From positions 81,280 through 145,279 of the forward strand of contig NZ_FPAZ01000014.1 of assembly GCF_900116435.1 (NCBI RefSeq): a DNA stretch of 64,000 nt. The letters are read 5' to 3'. This document shows positions 34,597-44,115 of this stretch, piece after piece. Position 1 is the first letter of the stretch. Every line of letters starts with the position of its first letter. The stretch comes from Pseudoalteromonas lipolytica. GTDB taxonomy: Bacteria; Pseudomonadota; Gammaproteobacteria; Enterobacterales; Alteromonadaceae. The notes beneath the pieces were generated by a model. It was not told the origin of the DNA and made no database searches. It saw only the letters and a list, made by a program, of their open reading frames with translations. The position numbers and the translations under genes were made by a program.

Positions 34597-36096
34597 TTAC
34601 AGGCCACGTTTTAGCATGTAATAAGCTGCGTTATGACGAAGCTCTGTTTTGAAACCACGAATTGTCGTATCGTTATCGATGATCATTGTTTCAACGCCTG
34701 CCATTTCAGCAAAATCAACGATCATATCAGTTGTGACTGCTTGGCTGTATGCAGTGTGGTGTGCACCACCAGCGTGGATCCATGCAGCAGATGCAACAGA
34801 TAGATTTGGTTTTGGTTCCCACAGTGCTGAAGCCACTGGTAAGTGAGGTAAATCAGCTGGCGGAGCCACTGTATCTACTTCGTTGATTAGAATGCGGAAA
34901 CGGTTACCCATATCAATTGGTGATACGTTAATTGCAGCGCCTGGTTTTGCAGTAAACAATAAACGACCTACATCACACTTCACACCGATCGTGTGTTGGT
35001 GAACTTCTAAGCGTGGTTTTTGTGCCGCAATTGAAGGACATACTTCTAACATGTGCGCGCCAAGTACTTGGTCAGTCTCACCCATGTTGTAAGTGTAATC
35101 TTCCATGAATGAACAACCGCCTTCACGGCCTTCACCCATTACTTTCATGATGCGAACCATCGCAGCTGTTTTCCAGTCACCCTCACCACCGTAGCCATAG
35201 CCTTTCGACATTAGGCGCTGTGTAGCAAGACCCGGAAGACCAGACAGGCCTGATAAGTCTTCAAAACAGTTTGTGAATGCTTTAAAGCCGCCTTTCTCTA
35301 AGAAACGCTCCATACCAAGCTCTAAACGTGCTTCGTTGCGCAGCATTTTTACGGCGTAATCGTCTTGTAGAGTTTCGTCAGCAATCACATAGTCTTGCTT
35401 ATAAAGCGCTAACTGTGCATCGATTTCGTCTTCTGTGATTGTATCAACCACTTTTACAAGCTCAGCGACACCAAACGCGTGTACTTCATAACCAAAGGTG
35501 ATTTGTGCTGAAACTTTGTTACCTTCGGTTACCGCAACTTGACGCATGTTGTCGCCAAAACGCGCTACTTTAAGTGTTTGGCTTTCTGCCCAACCTTTTG
35601 CCGCACGACACCAGTCATCTAACTGCTTTTGTACGTCAGCACGTTGCCAGTGACCCGCAACCACTTTGCGCTCTTTACGCATTACCGTACCGATGAAACC
35701 AAACTCACGGTCACCGTGTGCACTTTGGTGCGTATTCATGTAGTTCATGTTGATGTCAGACCAAGGAAGGGCTGCATTGAACTGAGTATGAAGGTGTAAC
35801 CAAGGCTTACGTAATTCGCTTAGGCCAGCAATCCACATTTTCGCAGGTGAGAAAGTGTGCATCCATAATACTAAACCAACACAGTTAGGATCGGTATTTG
35901 CCGCTTGGCAAACAGCGTGAATTTCTTCAGGTGACTTAACGGTAGGCTTACATACCAAGTTTACTGGTAGGTTCGCTTCGCTGTTTAAGCCCGCTACAAT
36001 TGCTTCGCTGTCTTTGGCAACCGTTTCTAACACCTTAGGACCATAAAGATGTTGTGAGCCGGTAACAAACCAGACTTCTTTCGTCATCGTCGTCAT
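34597..36096 (-). CDS. araA: L-arabinose isomerase
   Basis: A 499-residue cytoplasmic enzyme converting L-arabinose to L-ribulose, usually Mn-dependent. Length matches E. coli AraA (500). Recognisable motifs: [17 protein letters not shown] at the N-terminus, [42 protein letters not shown] and [11 protein letters not shown], with catalytic Glu and His positions kept (EVHQHTIG region and AGGAHHT). It is the third gene after araB and araD, 23 bases downstream of araD. Confidence 0.97.
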   Translation of the reverse strand: MTTMTKEVWFVTGSQHLYGPKVLETVAKDSEAIVAGLNSEANLPVNLVCKPTVKSPEEIHAVCQAANTDPNCVGLVLWMHTFSPAKMWIAGLSELRKPWLHLHTQFNAALPWSDINMNYMNTHQSAHGDREFGFIGTVMRKERKVVAGHWQRADVQKQLDDWCRAAKGWAESQTLKVARFGDNMRQVAVTEGNKVSAQITFGYEVHAFGVAELVKVVDTITEDEIDAQLALYKQDYVIADETLQDDYAVKMLRNEARLELGMERFLEKGGFKAFTNCFEDLSGLSGLPGLATQRLMSKGYGYGGEGDWKTAAMVRIMKVMGEGREGGCSFMEDYTYNMGETDQVLGAHMLEVCPSIAAQKPRLEVHQHTIGVKCDVGRLLFTAKPGAAINVSPIDMGNRFRILINEVDTVAPPADLPHLPVASALWEPKPNLSVASAAWIHAGGAHHTAYSQAVTTDMIVDFAEMAGVETMIIDNDTTIRGFKTELRHNAAYYMLKRGL

Positions 36097-36119
36097 GTTA
36101 ATAATCCTCTAAATTCTTG

Positions 36120-36815
36120 CTATTTGCTCTGACCGTAATACGCGTTTTTACCGTGCTTACGTAGATAATGTTTATCCATCACGGCTTTTTTAAGTTCAGC
36201 TGCGTGTGGATCTAAAGTGCGTGTTAAATACGCCATGCGAGCAATCTCTTCGAGTAGCGCGGCATGGTATACAGACTGAGCGGCATCTTTACCCCACGTG
36301 AAAGGCGCATGACCCGCAACAATCACCATAGGTGCAGCTTTCGGATCGCGGTCTTTATACGCATCAGTAATTTGAATACCGGTTTCTAACTCATAATCGC
36401 CATTCACTTGCTCATCAGTTAGTTCACGCGTACAGGTGATGTCACCGTGTACATAGTCAGCGTGAGTTGTGCCAAGGCAAGGAATGCTTTGTTTTGCTTG
36501 TGCCCATGCAGTTGCATAGGTCGAATGCGTGTGTGTTACACCGCCAATCTCATCGAAGTGGCGATATAAATGAACATGTGTTTTGGTGTCAGAAGACGGA
36601 CGCATAGCACCTTCAACAATGGTGTTTTCAAGGTCGACGATCACCATGTCGTCGGCTTTCATTTGGTCGTACGATACACCACTTGGTTTAATCGCAATCA
36701 CGCCTTTGTCGCGGTCGATTTGCGATACGTTACCAAAGGTATAAATTACTAAGCCACGACGTTGAAGCTCCATATTCGCTTCATAAACTTCACGTTTTAG
36801 TTCAGTAAAACTCAT
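36120..36815 (-). CDS. araD: L-ribulose-5-phosphate 4-epimerase
   Basis: A 231-residue zinc enzyme making D-xylulose 5-phosphate, the link to the pentose phosphate pathway. Length equals E. coli AraD. Class II aldolase-fold zinc ligands are the His pair in GVTHTHSTYATAWAQ and the His in VIVAGHAPFTWGKDA; THADY and KPSGVSYD are family signatures. Its start overlaps the end of araB by 4 bases, indicating translational coupling. Confidence 0.96.
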   Translation of the reverse strand: MSFTELKREVYEANMELQRRGLVIYTFGNVSQIDRDKGVIAIKPSGVSYDQMKADDMVIVDLENTIVEGAMRPSSDTKTHVHLYRHFDEIGGVTHTHSTYATAWAQAKQSIPCLGTTHADYVHGDITCTRELTDEQVNGDYELETGIQITDAYKDRDPKAAPMVIVAGHAPFTWGKDAAQSVYHAALLEEIARMAYLTRTLDPHAAELKKAVMDKHYLRKHGKNAYYGQSK

Positions 36816-38464
36816 GCTTTGTCTCCGTTTACATAGCTTGCAAGTGCTTGGTAGTTGGCATAAAGCGCGTCATACACCGCTACACGCTCAGGGTTTGGTA
36901 AGTACTGATGACAGACTGATGACGCCATCACTTTTTGCGCATCAGCCACTGTTGCGTGCTCACCCGCAGCAACCGCAGCCATAATTGCCGCACCCAATGC
37001 ACAACTTTGCTCACTCTCTAAAACGTCGATTGGACAGTTCCAAACATCAGCACAGGTTTGCATTACGTAGTCTGATTTTTTAGAAATACCGCCGATAACA
37101 ACCACTGACTCAATTGGCACGCCTTCACTTTGAAAACGCTCAGTGATAGCACGTGCGCCAAACGCCGTTGCTTCAACAAGTGCTTTAAAGAATTTAGGTG
37201 CATCTGTGCCCATTTTTAAGCCAGTTAATGCCATTGCAACGCTTTGATCAGCATCTGGCGTACGACGACCATTTACCCAATCAAGCGCTGTTACGTCGCT
37301 GCTTGTTACAGGGAGTGCTGCCGCCGCGTTTGATAAATCAACTAAGATTGAGTCTTCTAGCTTGTTAACTAACGCCTGCTCAGCGTCAGATAGATTTGTA
37401 AGTTGGCGAGTTGGCCAAAGTACTAGATTCTTGAACCATGCGTATAAGTCACCAAAAGCAGACTGACCGGCTTCTAAGCCAATTAATCCTGGGATCACTG
37501 AGCCATCAACTTGACCACAAATACCTTTAACGCAGGTATCACCTAGTTGCTCTTTAGACGTTACCGTGATGTCACAGGTTGAGGTACCCATTACCTTAGT
37601 TAGAACGCCTGGGCGAACATTGGCAGCTACTGCTCCCATGTGACAGTCAAATGCACCGTAACCAATCACGATGCCTTGTGGTAAACCTAGCTTCTCGGCC
37701 CACTCAGCGGTTAAGTTGCCAGCAACTTGGTCGCTTGGCTCTGTGGTTGCATTTAAAGTATCAACAACACCATCTAATAGTGGATCGATACTTGTAAAGA
37801 AACTGTTTGGTGGGAAACCGCCCCACTGCTCGTTCCACATTTGTTTGTGGCCCGTTGCACAACGCCCTAGCTTTAATGCTTCAGGGTGAGTTGTGCCGCA
37901 CATGAGCGCGGTCATCCAATCACAGTGTTCAACCCATGAATAAGTGGCTGCTTTAACACTGCTATCAACGCGGAAAATATGTAATGCTTTAGCCCAGTAC
38001 CACTCAGAAGAGTAAATACCGCCCATGTGTGAAAGGTAGTTCACATCGTTGTTAGTTGCAGCTTGAGTGATTTCATTTGCTTCTTTAATAGACGTATGGT
38101 CTTTCCACAAAATGAACATTGCATTTGGGTTTTCTGCAAACTCTTCAGTTAATGCCAGTGGTGTACCTTGGCTATTAATAGCCACAGGCGTTGAGCCTGT
38201 CGTATCAAAGCTCATACCCACTACTTTGTCTGCGGTACCTGCTGGAACATGCGACCAAAGACCATTCACTACTTCAACAAGGCTATCAATGTAGTCTTGT
38301 GGATGCTGACGAAACTGATCTTTACTTGGGTCACAATATAAACCTTGTGCCCAGCGCGGGTAGTTCACTAAATGGCTGGCTAGTTCTTCACCAGTTGCAA
38401 CATCAACGAGTAATGCTCTTACCGAGTCTGACCCGTAGTCTAATCCCAACGTATAACGAGACAT
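36812..38464 (-). CDS. araB: Ribulokinase
   Basis: A 550-residue FGGY-family kinase phosphorylating L-ribulose. The N-terminal phosphate loop LGLDYGSDSVRALLVD, the central MSFDTTGSTPVAI and the C-terminal VVVIGGISKKSDYVMQ and ALGAAIMAAVAAGE segments are typical. It is the first gene of araB-araD-araA, an order that differs from araBAD in E. coli. An operator-like motif lies 50-68 bases upstream. Confidence 0.96.
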   Translation of the reverse strand: MSRYTLGLDYGSDSVRALLVDVATGEELASHLVNYPRWAQGLYCDPSKDQFRQHPQDYIDSLVEVVNGLWSHVPAGTADKVVGMSFDTTGSTPVAINSQGTPLALTEEFAENPNAMFILWKDHTSIKEANEITQAATNNDVNYLSHMGGIYSSEWYWAKALHIFRVDSSVKAATYSWVEHCDWMTALMCGTTHPEALKLGRCATGHKQMWNEQWGGFPPNSFFTSIDPLLDGVVDTLNATTEPSDQVAGNLTAEWAEKLGLPQGIVIGYGAFDCHMGAVAANVRPGVLTKVMGTSTCDITVTSKEQLGDTCVKGICGQVDGSVIPGLIGLEAGQSAFGDLYAWFKNLVLWPTRQLTNLSDAEQALVNKLEDSILVDLSNAAAALPVTSSDVTALDWVNGRRTPDADQSVAMALTGLKMGTDAPKFFKALVEATAFGARAITERFQSEGVPIESVVVIGGISKKSDYVMQTCADVWNCPIDVLESEQSCALGAAIMAAVAAGEHATVADAQKVMASSVCHQYLPNPERVAVYDALYANYQALASYVNGDKA

Positions 38465-38513
38465 AATTACCTTTCACTAATTGCTTACTAACATTGTTAG
38501 TCATTATCTTTAT

Positions 38514-38532
38514 TTGTATGATAATATCAACA
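38514..38532 (-). promoter_or_regulatory. Candidate GntR operator upstream of araB
   Basis: TTGTATGATAATATCAACA contains the exact 13-base TTGTATGATAATA and the perfect inner palindrome TGATA-A-TATCA. It lies 50-68 bases before the araB start, in the 231-base araB/tal divergent gap. Confidence 0.55.
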
Positions 38533-38671
38533 ATACCAGATTGTAAAGGTATTATAAAAATATTATTAACAGGATTATTTGCTGCTGGCGGGCGATTTAT
38601 TGCGCAGTTTTTCTGGAAGATTAGATTGTTTTTTCAGCACAAATAACAGGTTAAAGCCACTAAATTAACTT

Positions 38672-38683
38672 TTGTATGATAAG
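38672..38683 (+). promoter_or_regulatory. Candidate GntR operator just before the transaldolase start
   Basis: TTGTATGATAAG repeats the first 11 bases of the araB site exactly. It ends 12 bases before the tal ATG, so a bound regulator would block elongation or late initiation rather than the -35 region, or the site is fortuitous. Confidence 0.45.
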
Positions 38684-38695
38684 AATGGGATAATT

Positions 38696-39649
38696 ATGTC
38701 TAACCAACTAGAACAACTTAAAGCAATGACAACCGTTGTTGCTGACACGGGTGATTTTGAAGCAATCAACGAATACAAACCGCAAGATGCAACAACGAAC
38801 CCATCACTCATCTTAAATGCGATTCAAATTGAGAAGTACCGTCCACTTGCTGCAGAAGCCGTTTCATGGGCTAAAGCACAAAGTAACGATACAAATGAAG
38901 TAATAAGCAAAGCAGCTGATAAACTAGCAGTATTAATTGGCTCTAAATTAATGGAGCAAGTACCGGGTTTAGTGTCAACTGAAGTTGATGCGCGCTTATC
39001 ATTTGATACCCAAGCAACCGTTGATAAAGCTCTTGAGCTTGTTGCTCTTTATAAAGAGCAAGGTATCGACACATCGCGCGTGTTAATCAAAATTGCTTCT
39101 ACATGGGAAGGTATTCAAGCCGCTAAAGTACTTGAAGCACAAGGCATTCGTTGTAACCTAACACTGGTGTTTGCATTTGCTCAAGCGCGTGCTTGTGCCG
39201 AAGTAGGTGCATACCTAATCTCTCCTTTCGTAGGGCGTATTCTTGATTGGTATAAAGCACAAGATGCAAGCGCAGATTTCGACGGTGCAAACGATCCGGG
39301 CGTTAAGTCAGTGACTCACATCTACAACTATTTCAAAAAACATGGTTTTGAAACAATCGTTATGGGTGCAAGCTTCCGTAACATTGGTGAAATTCAAGAA
39401 CTAGCAGGCTGTGACCGCTTAACTATCAGCCCTAAACTTCTTGCAGAACTGGCAGCAACGCAAGCACCTTTGACACAAAAGCTACAACCTGCGACTGAAA
39501 AAGCAGACGCGCCAGCAGCGATGACAGAGCACGCATTCCGCTGGGAAATGAATGAAGATGCAATGGCCACTGAAAAGCTAAGCCAAGGTATTCGCCAGTT
39601 CGCCATTGACCAAGAGAAACTAGAGTCAATCTTAAGCGAATTAGTTTAA
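38696..39649 (+). CDS. tal: Transaldolase
   Basis: A 317-residue pentose phosphate enzyme exchanging three-carbon units between sedoheptulose 7-phosphate and glyceraldehyde 3-phosphate. Motifs: [10 protein letters not shown] at the N-terminus, the Schiff-base Lys in [35 protein letters not shown] and [10 protein letters not shown]. Length matches E. coli TalB (317). The ATG at 38696 is preceded by GGGA and matches the family start MSNQLEQLK; the longer reading adds a stray N-terminus. It is divergent from araB and convergent with tkt. Confidence 0.96.
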   Translation: MSNQLEQLKAMTTVVADTGDFEAINEYKPQDATTNPSLILNAIQIEKYRPLAAEAVSWAKAQSNDTNEVISKAADKLAVLIGSKLMEQVPGLVSTEVDARLSFDTQATVDKALELVALYKEQGIDTSRVLIKIASTWEGIQAAKVLEAQGIRCNLTLVFAFAQARACAEVGAYLISPFVGRILDWYKAQDASADFDGANDPGVKSVTHIYNYFKKHGFETIVMGASFRNIGEIQELAGCDRLTISPKLLAELAATQAPLTQKLQPATEKADAPAAMTEHAFRWEMNEDAMATEKLSQGIRQFAIDQEKLESILSELV

Positions 39650-39666
39650 ACCTGATTGTTTAAGCA

Positions 39667-39704
39667 GAAAAAAGCCCGCAAACTAAGGTTTGCGGGCTTT
39701 TTTT
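39667..39704. terminator. Terminator of the transaldolase gene
   Basis: AAAGCCCGCAAAC, loop TAAG, GTTTGCGGGCTTTTTTT; symmetric and A-rich on the left, so usable both ways. Confidence 0.93.
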
Positions 39705-39706
39705 GT

Positions 39707-39734
39707 GCCTGCCTTATAATCGTAAAGGCAGGCT
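39707..39734 (-). terminator. Second hairpin between tal and tkt
   Basis: GCCTGCCTT and AAAGGCAGGC with an 8-base loop. It lies downstream of the tkt stop on the minus strand; no T-run, so it may only stabilise or back up the neighbouring terminator. Confidence 0.55.
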
Positions 39735-39773
39735 TATCGTGTTGCGATTACGATAAATTTTTAGCTAACAACA

Positions 39774-41774
39774 TTATTCAGCAAGTAATGCGTTTGCTTT
39801 AGCGACGAGGTTAGCAACCGTGAAACCAAAGTGCTCTAGCAATACAGCACCAGGCGCTGATTCACCAAATGTATCCATACCGAGTACGTCACCATCTTGG
39901 CCAACATACTTGAACCAGAAGTCACGGTGCGCAGCTTCAACTGCAATTTTTGGAGTACCCGCTGGTAGTACGCTTTGACGGTATGCTTTGTCTTGGCTAT
40001 CAAACTGATTAGTCGACGGCATAGATACCACGCGAACTTGCTTGCCTTGTGCTGTCAGTTCAGCGGCAGCATTAACCGCCAGTTCAACCTCTGAACCTGT
40101 TGCAATTAGGATAAGTTCAGCTGTTTGTTCGCTATCAACAAGTACGTAACCACCTTTAGCGATATCGGCTACTTGCTGCTCATCGCGCGCCATCGCTTTC
40201 GTGCCTTGGCGGCTGAAAATGAGTGAACTTGGGCCTGTTTCTTTTAATAACGCTTGACGCCAAGCAACCGCTGTTTCTGTTTCATCACACGGACGCCACG
40301 CAGTCATATTCGGGGTCATACGTAGGTTTGCAATTTGCTCGATTGGTTGGTGAGTTGGACCATCTTCACCTTGACCAATTGAATCATGAGTATACACAAA
40401 GATGCTTTGTGCTTTCATTAATGCAGCCATACGCACAGCATTTCGCGCGTATTCCATAAACATTAAGAAAGTCGCACCGAATGGGATAAAGCCACCGTGT
40501 AGTGCAATACCATTCATGATAGCGCTCATACCAAATTCACGTACACCGTAAAAAACATAGTTACCATCAGCGGCATCTTGTAAGCCTTTAGCGTCTGGCC
40601 ACAATGTTAAGTTTGAACCGGCAAGGTCAGCAGAGCCACCCATTAGTTCAGGAAGCTGCTTTGCAAAGAAAGTAATTGCGTTTTGTGAAGCTTTACGCGT
40701 TGCAATGTTTTGCATGCCAGCTTGGCATTTAGCAATGTACTCATCAGCTAATTCTGCGAAGTTAGCAGGGAGTGTTTTTTCAAGTACGCGACGAGTATAT
40801 TCTTTAGCTAGTTCAGGGTGTGCTTTGCTATAGGCAGCAAACGTTTGTTGCCATGCACTTTCTAACTCTTGACCTTTCGCTTGAGTATTCCACTCGTTGT
40901 ACACGTCTTGCGGTACTTCGAATGCAGGGTGTGGCCAGTTTAATTGCTCACGTACCGCAGCGATTTCATCGTGACCAAGTGGCGCACCATGACAGTCGTG
41001 GCTACCCGATTTGTTTGGCGAACCAAAACCAATCACAGTTTTACAGCAAATCAGTGTAGGTTGCGTGGTATTGCTTTGCGCCGCTTCGATTGCGCCCGCA
41101 ATTGCATTCATATCATGACCATCAACATCACGAATAACCTGCCAGCCATACGACTCAAAACGCGCAGGTGTATCATCAGTGAACCAACCTTCTACTTCAC
41201 CATCGATCGAGATACCGTTGTCATCCCAAAATGCAATGAGTTTTCCAAGGCCTAACGTACCTGCCAACGAACATGCTTCGTGCGAGATACCTTCCATTAG
41301 ACAGCCGTCACCCATAAAGCAGTATGTAAAGTGATCAACAATATCAAAGTTCGGTTTATTGAATTGTGCCGCTAAGATTTTTTCAGCGATAGCCATACCG
41401 ACTGCGTTAGCAATCCCCGAACCTAATGGGCCTGTTGTTGTTTCAACACCCGGTGTGTAACCGTATTCAGGGTGACCCGGTGTTTTAGAATGAAGCTGAC
41501 GGAATTGCTTAATATCTTCGATGCTAACGTCGTAGCCGCTTAGATGTAACAATGCATATTGCAACATTGAGCCATGCCCATTTGATAACACAAAACGGTC
41601 ACGGTTAGACCAGTCTGGGTTTAATGGGTTATGACGATGAAAGTTTTGCCACAATACTGCGGCAATATCAGCCATCCCCATGGGCGCACCTGGGTGACCT
41701 GAGTTAGCTTGTTGAACAGCATCGACAGCAAGTATGCGAATAGCATTTGCAGATTGAGAACTAGGCAGAGTCAT
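39774..41774 (-). CDS. tkt: Transketolase
   Basis: A 666-residue thiamine-diphosphate enzyme transferring two-carbon units between ketose and aldose phosphates. Motifs: [33 protein letters not shown], the thiamine site [13 protein letters not shown]...[26 protein letters not shown], and [19 protein letters not shown]. Length matches E. coli TktA. Placed with tal beside araBDA, it would process the xylulose 5-phosphate from arabinose. An AT-rich motif related to the shared operator lies 18-40 bases upstream. Confidence 0.97.
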   Translation of the reverse strand: MTLPSSQSANAIRILAVDAVQQANSGHPGAPMGMADIAAVLWQNFHRHNPLNPDWSNRDRFVLSNGHGSMLQYALLHLSGYDVSIEDIKQFRQLHSKTPGHPEYGYTPGVETTTGPLGSGIANAVGMAIAEKILAAQFNKPNFDIVDHFTYCFMGDGCLMEGISHEACSLAGTLGLGKLIAFWDDNGISIDGEVEGWFTDDTPARFESYGWQVIRDVDGHDMNAIAGAIEAAQSNTTQPTLICCKTVIGFGSPNKSGSHDCHGAPLGHDEIAAVREQLNWPHPAFEVPQDVYNEWNTQAKGQELESAWQQTFAAYSKAHPELAKEYTRRVLEKTLPANFAELADEYIAKCQAGMQNIATRKASQNAITFFAKQLPELMGGSADLAGSNLTLWPDAKGLQDAADGNYVFYGVREFGMSAIMNGIALHGGFIPFGATFLMFMEYARNAVRMAALMKAQSIFVYTHDSIGQGEDGPTHQPIEQIANLRMTPNMTAWRPCDETETAVAWRQALLKETGPSSLIFSRQGTKAMARDEQQVADIAKGGYVLVDSEQTAELILIATGSEVELAVNAAAELTAQGKQVRVVSMPSTNQFDSQDKAYRQSVLPAGTPKIAVEAAHRDFWFKYVGQDGDVLGMDTFGESAPGAVLLEHFGFTVANLVAKANALLAE

Positions 41775-42121
41775 CTTATTAGCTTCCTGTTAATATTATA
41801 ATATAATTAATATCGCAAAAACTCAGTCAAATAGCAACTTAATAAAGTGTCATGTCAGTAATGACGTGCCCCTAACGCGGTTTTAAAGTGTTAAATGAGC
41901 GTGAATATGCACCGTTTAATACTTTGTAATACTCTGTTTATGTTGCTCACGCTTTTTTTTAGCGACCTCAGCATCACAAACACATTAATTATTAATTCAT
42001 GCGCTTACATTATTTAGTTTACAAAAACCAACCAATGCTACAATTTGGTACATTATTTCATTGTTCAAGTTAACAAGAACACCTTAGTGTTAACACGTTT
42101 TTTCGCTGAGGTTTTTTATTT
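41775..42121. promoter_or_regulatory. Divergent region tkt / MipA operon
   Basis: A 347-base gap with no credible gene. AATATTATAATATAATTAATAT (41792-41813) before tkt resembles the GntR motif only loosely. Near the other end GAGG (42108-42111) serves the GTG start of the MipA-like gene. No further structure was recognised. Confidence 0.4.
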
Positions 42122-43009
42122 GTGATAGTTAACAGTGGTTGCTCTATTGGGCTTCGCATTATTTTACTCTTAAGCACGCTTTACTTGTCTCCTCAGGCTC
42201 ACAGTACCGCGCCTGCCTATTTAGCAGATGAAGGGTTGAGCCTTGGCATTAGCTTAGGGTATGGGCAGCTCGATAATCCGGTTTATAATAAAGGGGATAT
42301 TCCACTTTATGTGCTGCCGCGCGTGGAACTGTTTGTCGGTGATTTCTCGTTCGCAAATACGCAACTAACCTGGACACCGATAACACGTGAAAACTATCAA
42401 CTCTCAGTGTTCACTCAACTCAACGAAGACGGGCTTTACTTTGCTAAGCATTCCGCTGCACTCGCAGCAATAAGGACTATAAGTGGCCGCCCTCCAATGG
42501 GGTCAATTCCACCGGCAATGGGTGACATGCCGCCCACGACCCAAAAAAGACGCGGCGATATAGGCAGTATTAGTAACCGTAAACTCTCTTTTATGACTGG
42601 CGCAGAAGCGCTATACGATTGGCAAAACTGGCGCTTTAGCGTGAGTTGGGCAATGGAGCTAACCAACTATCATAAGGGTTTACAAGGCGCACTTTCTGCA
42701 CAGCGCTTATATAAAATTGATCAGCATCTACTTTTATTGGGTATCGAAGTACAGCATTTAAACAGAGGGTTAGTCGATTACTATTATGGCACTAGCCAAC
42801 AAGACGTGCAGGTGGGGTTTAGCCGCTTTGAAGGTCGCTCAAGTCAAAAGTATGGCCTTAAGGCCAGCTACCAATACCACTTTAGTCAGCAATGGCAATT
42901 TATTAGTGATGTAAAGTACCAGCGCTTATCTTCGGGCATCGCCGACAGTCCACTCATAAACGATAGCAACTTGCTTTCTTTTTATGCTGGCATTGCATGG
43001 AATTACTAA
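42122..43009 (+). CDS. MipA/OmpV family outer-membrane protein
   Basis: A 295-residue outer-membrane barrel protein with a signal peptide (IILLLSTLYLSPQAHSTAPA). The mature start DEGLSLGISLGYGQLDNPVYNKGD and ending FYAGIAWNY fit MipA/OmpV proteins, which are scaffolding or porin-like proteins of the outer membrane. A GTG start with GAGG 10 bases upstream was used. A Pro/Met-rich insert (GRPPMGSIPPAMGDMPPTTQ) in the middle is unusual and probably a surface loop. First gene of a four-gene operon. Confidence 0.8.
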   Translation: MIVNSGCSIGLRIILLLSTLYLSPQAHSTAPAYLADEGLSLGISLGYGQLDNPVYNKGDIPLYVLPRVELFVGDFSFANTQLTWTPITRENYQLSVFTQLNEDGLYFAKHSAALAAIRTISGRPPMGSIPPAMGDMPPTTQKRRGDIGSISNRKLSFMTGAEALYDWQNWRFSVSWAMELTNYHKGLQGALSAQRLYKIDQHLLLLGIEVQHLNRGLVDYYYGTSQQDVQVGFSRFEGRSSQKYGLKASYQYHFSQQWQFISDVKYQRLSSGIADSPLINDSNLLSFYAGIAWNY

Positions 43010-43012
43010 ACA

Positions 43013-43396
43013 ATGCTGCGAACTAACTCATTTTTACTCATGATGCTTATCCTCAGCTTCACCCTTAGTAAACTTGCCTTTGCTGAGTCGAGTCATATTG
43101 AAGTAACACCCAGTAACTGTGTAACTAATGAGCAAGATTGTGTGATGAATATTAAGGTAGATTGGTTCACAGAGGCCACCAGCACGGTGTGCATTCGTGT
43201 TACTGATCAGCAAGTCAGGCTATTTTGTCAAAAGCCAAAACAAGGGCACAACTTCCTTATCGCTGTACGAAACAATCGAAATATTGTTCTAGAGCTATTA
43301 ACCGAGCAACTTATCCCGTTAGAAAGCACTGAAATAAACGTTTTTTATCAAAATATTAAAAAACGTCGCCGTGATATCGCATGGAGTATTTTTTAA
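43013..43396 (+). CDS. DUF3019 secreted protein
   Basis: A 127-residue exported protein with signal peptide ending at KLAFAES. The DUF3019 pattern is seen in IEVTPSNCVTNEQDCVMNIKVDW and VCIRVTDQQVRLFCQ, four Cys probably forming two disulfides, and the C-terminal RRDIAWSIF. It starts 3 bases after the MipA-like gene and overlaps the response-regulator gene (TAATG). The function is unknown; this arrangement with a two-component system recurs in Alteromonadales. Confidence 0.8.
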   Translation: MLRTNSFLLMMLILSFTLSKLAFAESSHIEVTPSNCVTNEQDCVMNIKVDWFTEATSTVCIRVTDQQVRLFCQKPKQGHNFLIAVRNNRNIVLELLTEQLIPLESTEINVFYQNIKKRRRDIAWSIF

Positions 43397-44109
43397 TGAC
43401 CAAGCATAATAAAATTTTATATATTGAAGATGACCTAAAACTGGCTCAATTAGTCGTAAATTACCTGATGAGTAATGGGTATGAGGTTGATCATTTTGAT
43501 AATGGCTGCCATGCGTGCTACCAAGCAAGTATGAAGAAGTTCGACTTGATTTTACTCGATATCGGCCTTGGTAACGAAGATGGTTTTGACGTATTCAAAG
43601 AGCTAAAGCGCTATCAAGACAGTCCGATTATTTTTATGACTGCCAGACAAAGTCAGGTTGATCATATAACAGGGCTAGAATTAGGAGCCGATGACTACCT
43701 TACCAAGCCTGTATCACCGTCTATTTTATTAGCAAAAATTAACAACACGATTCGCCGCACTCAACAGGTTAAGCCTCAAAGTACTGTACACAACGCCCAT
43801 AACATACGGTTTGGCTCACTGAGTATAAATACCATTCAGCGCGAAGCTTATTTGCATAGCCAACCTCTTGAATTAACCAGTGCAGAGTTTGAATTACTAA
43901 TACAGTTAGCCAAGGCTCCAGGGCAACTTATCAGTCGCGATCAGCTTTTTGATAGTGCAATTGGTCGTAAATATGATGGTCAAAGCCGCACAATTGATGG
44001 CCGTATAAGTCGGCTCCGAAAAAAGCTCGGAGACGAGTCTGTGCCACCCCAAAAAATAGTCACCGTGTGGGGCAAAGGGTATATTTTTTCACCTCAAGCT
44101 TGGAGCTAA
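43396..44109 (+). CDS. OmpR-family response regulator
   Basis: A 237-residue regulator. The receiver domain has acidic residues ED at 11-12, phosphoacceptor Asp55 in LILLDIGLG and Lys in DDYLTKPVSP near 105. The winged-helix output domain spans about 135-232 (LELTSAEFELLIQLAKAPGQLISRDQL, GRISRLRKKLGD). The ATG at 43396 overlaps the DUF3019 stop and gives a normal start MTKHNKILYIEDD. Its partner kinase follows after 6 bases. Confidence 0.93.
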   Translation: MTKHNKILYIEDDLKLAQLVVNYLMSNGYEVDHFDNGCHACYQASMKKFDLILLDIGLGNEDGFDVFKELKRYQDSPIIFMTARQSQVDHITGLELGADDYLTKPVSPSILLAKINNTIRRTQQVKPQSTVHNAHNIRFGSLSINTIQREAYLHSQPLELTSAEFELLIQLAKAPGQLISRDQLFDSAIGRKYDGQSRTIDGRISRLRKKLGDESVPPQKIVTVWGKGYIFSPQAWS

Positions 44110-44115
44110 CTTGCC

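Noticed and set aside
42010..42121. CRISPR array or phage element in AT-rich gaps
   Set aside because: No regularly spaced repeats, cas genes, integrases or structural phage genes are present anywhere in the window.
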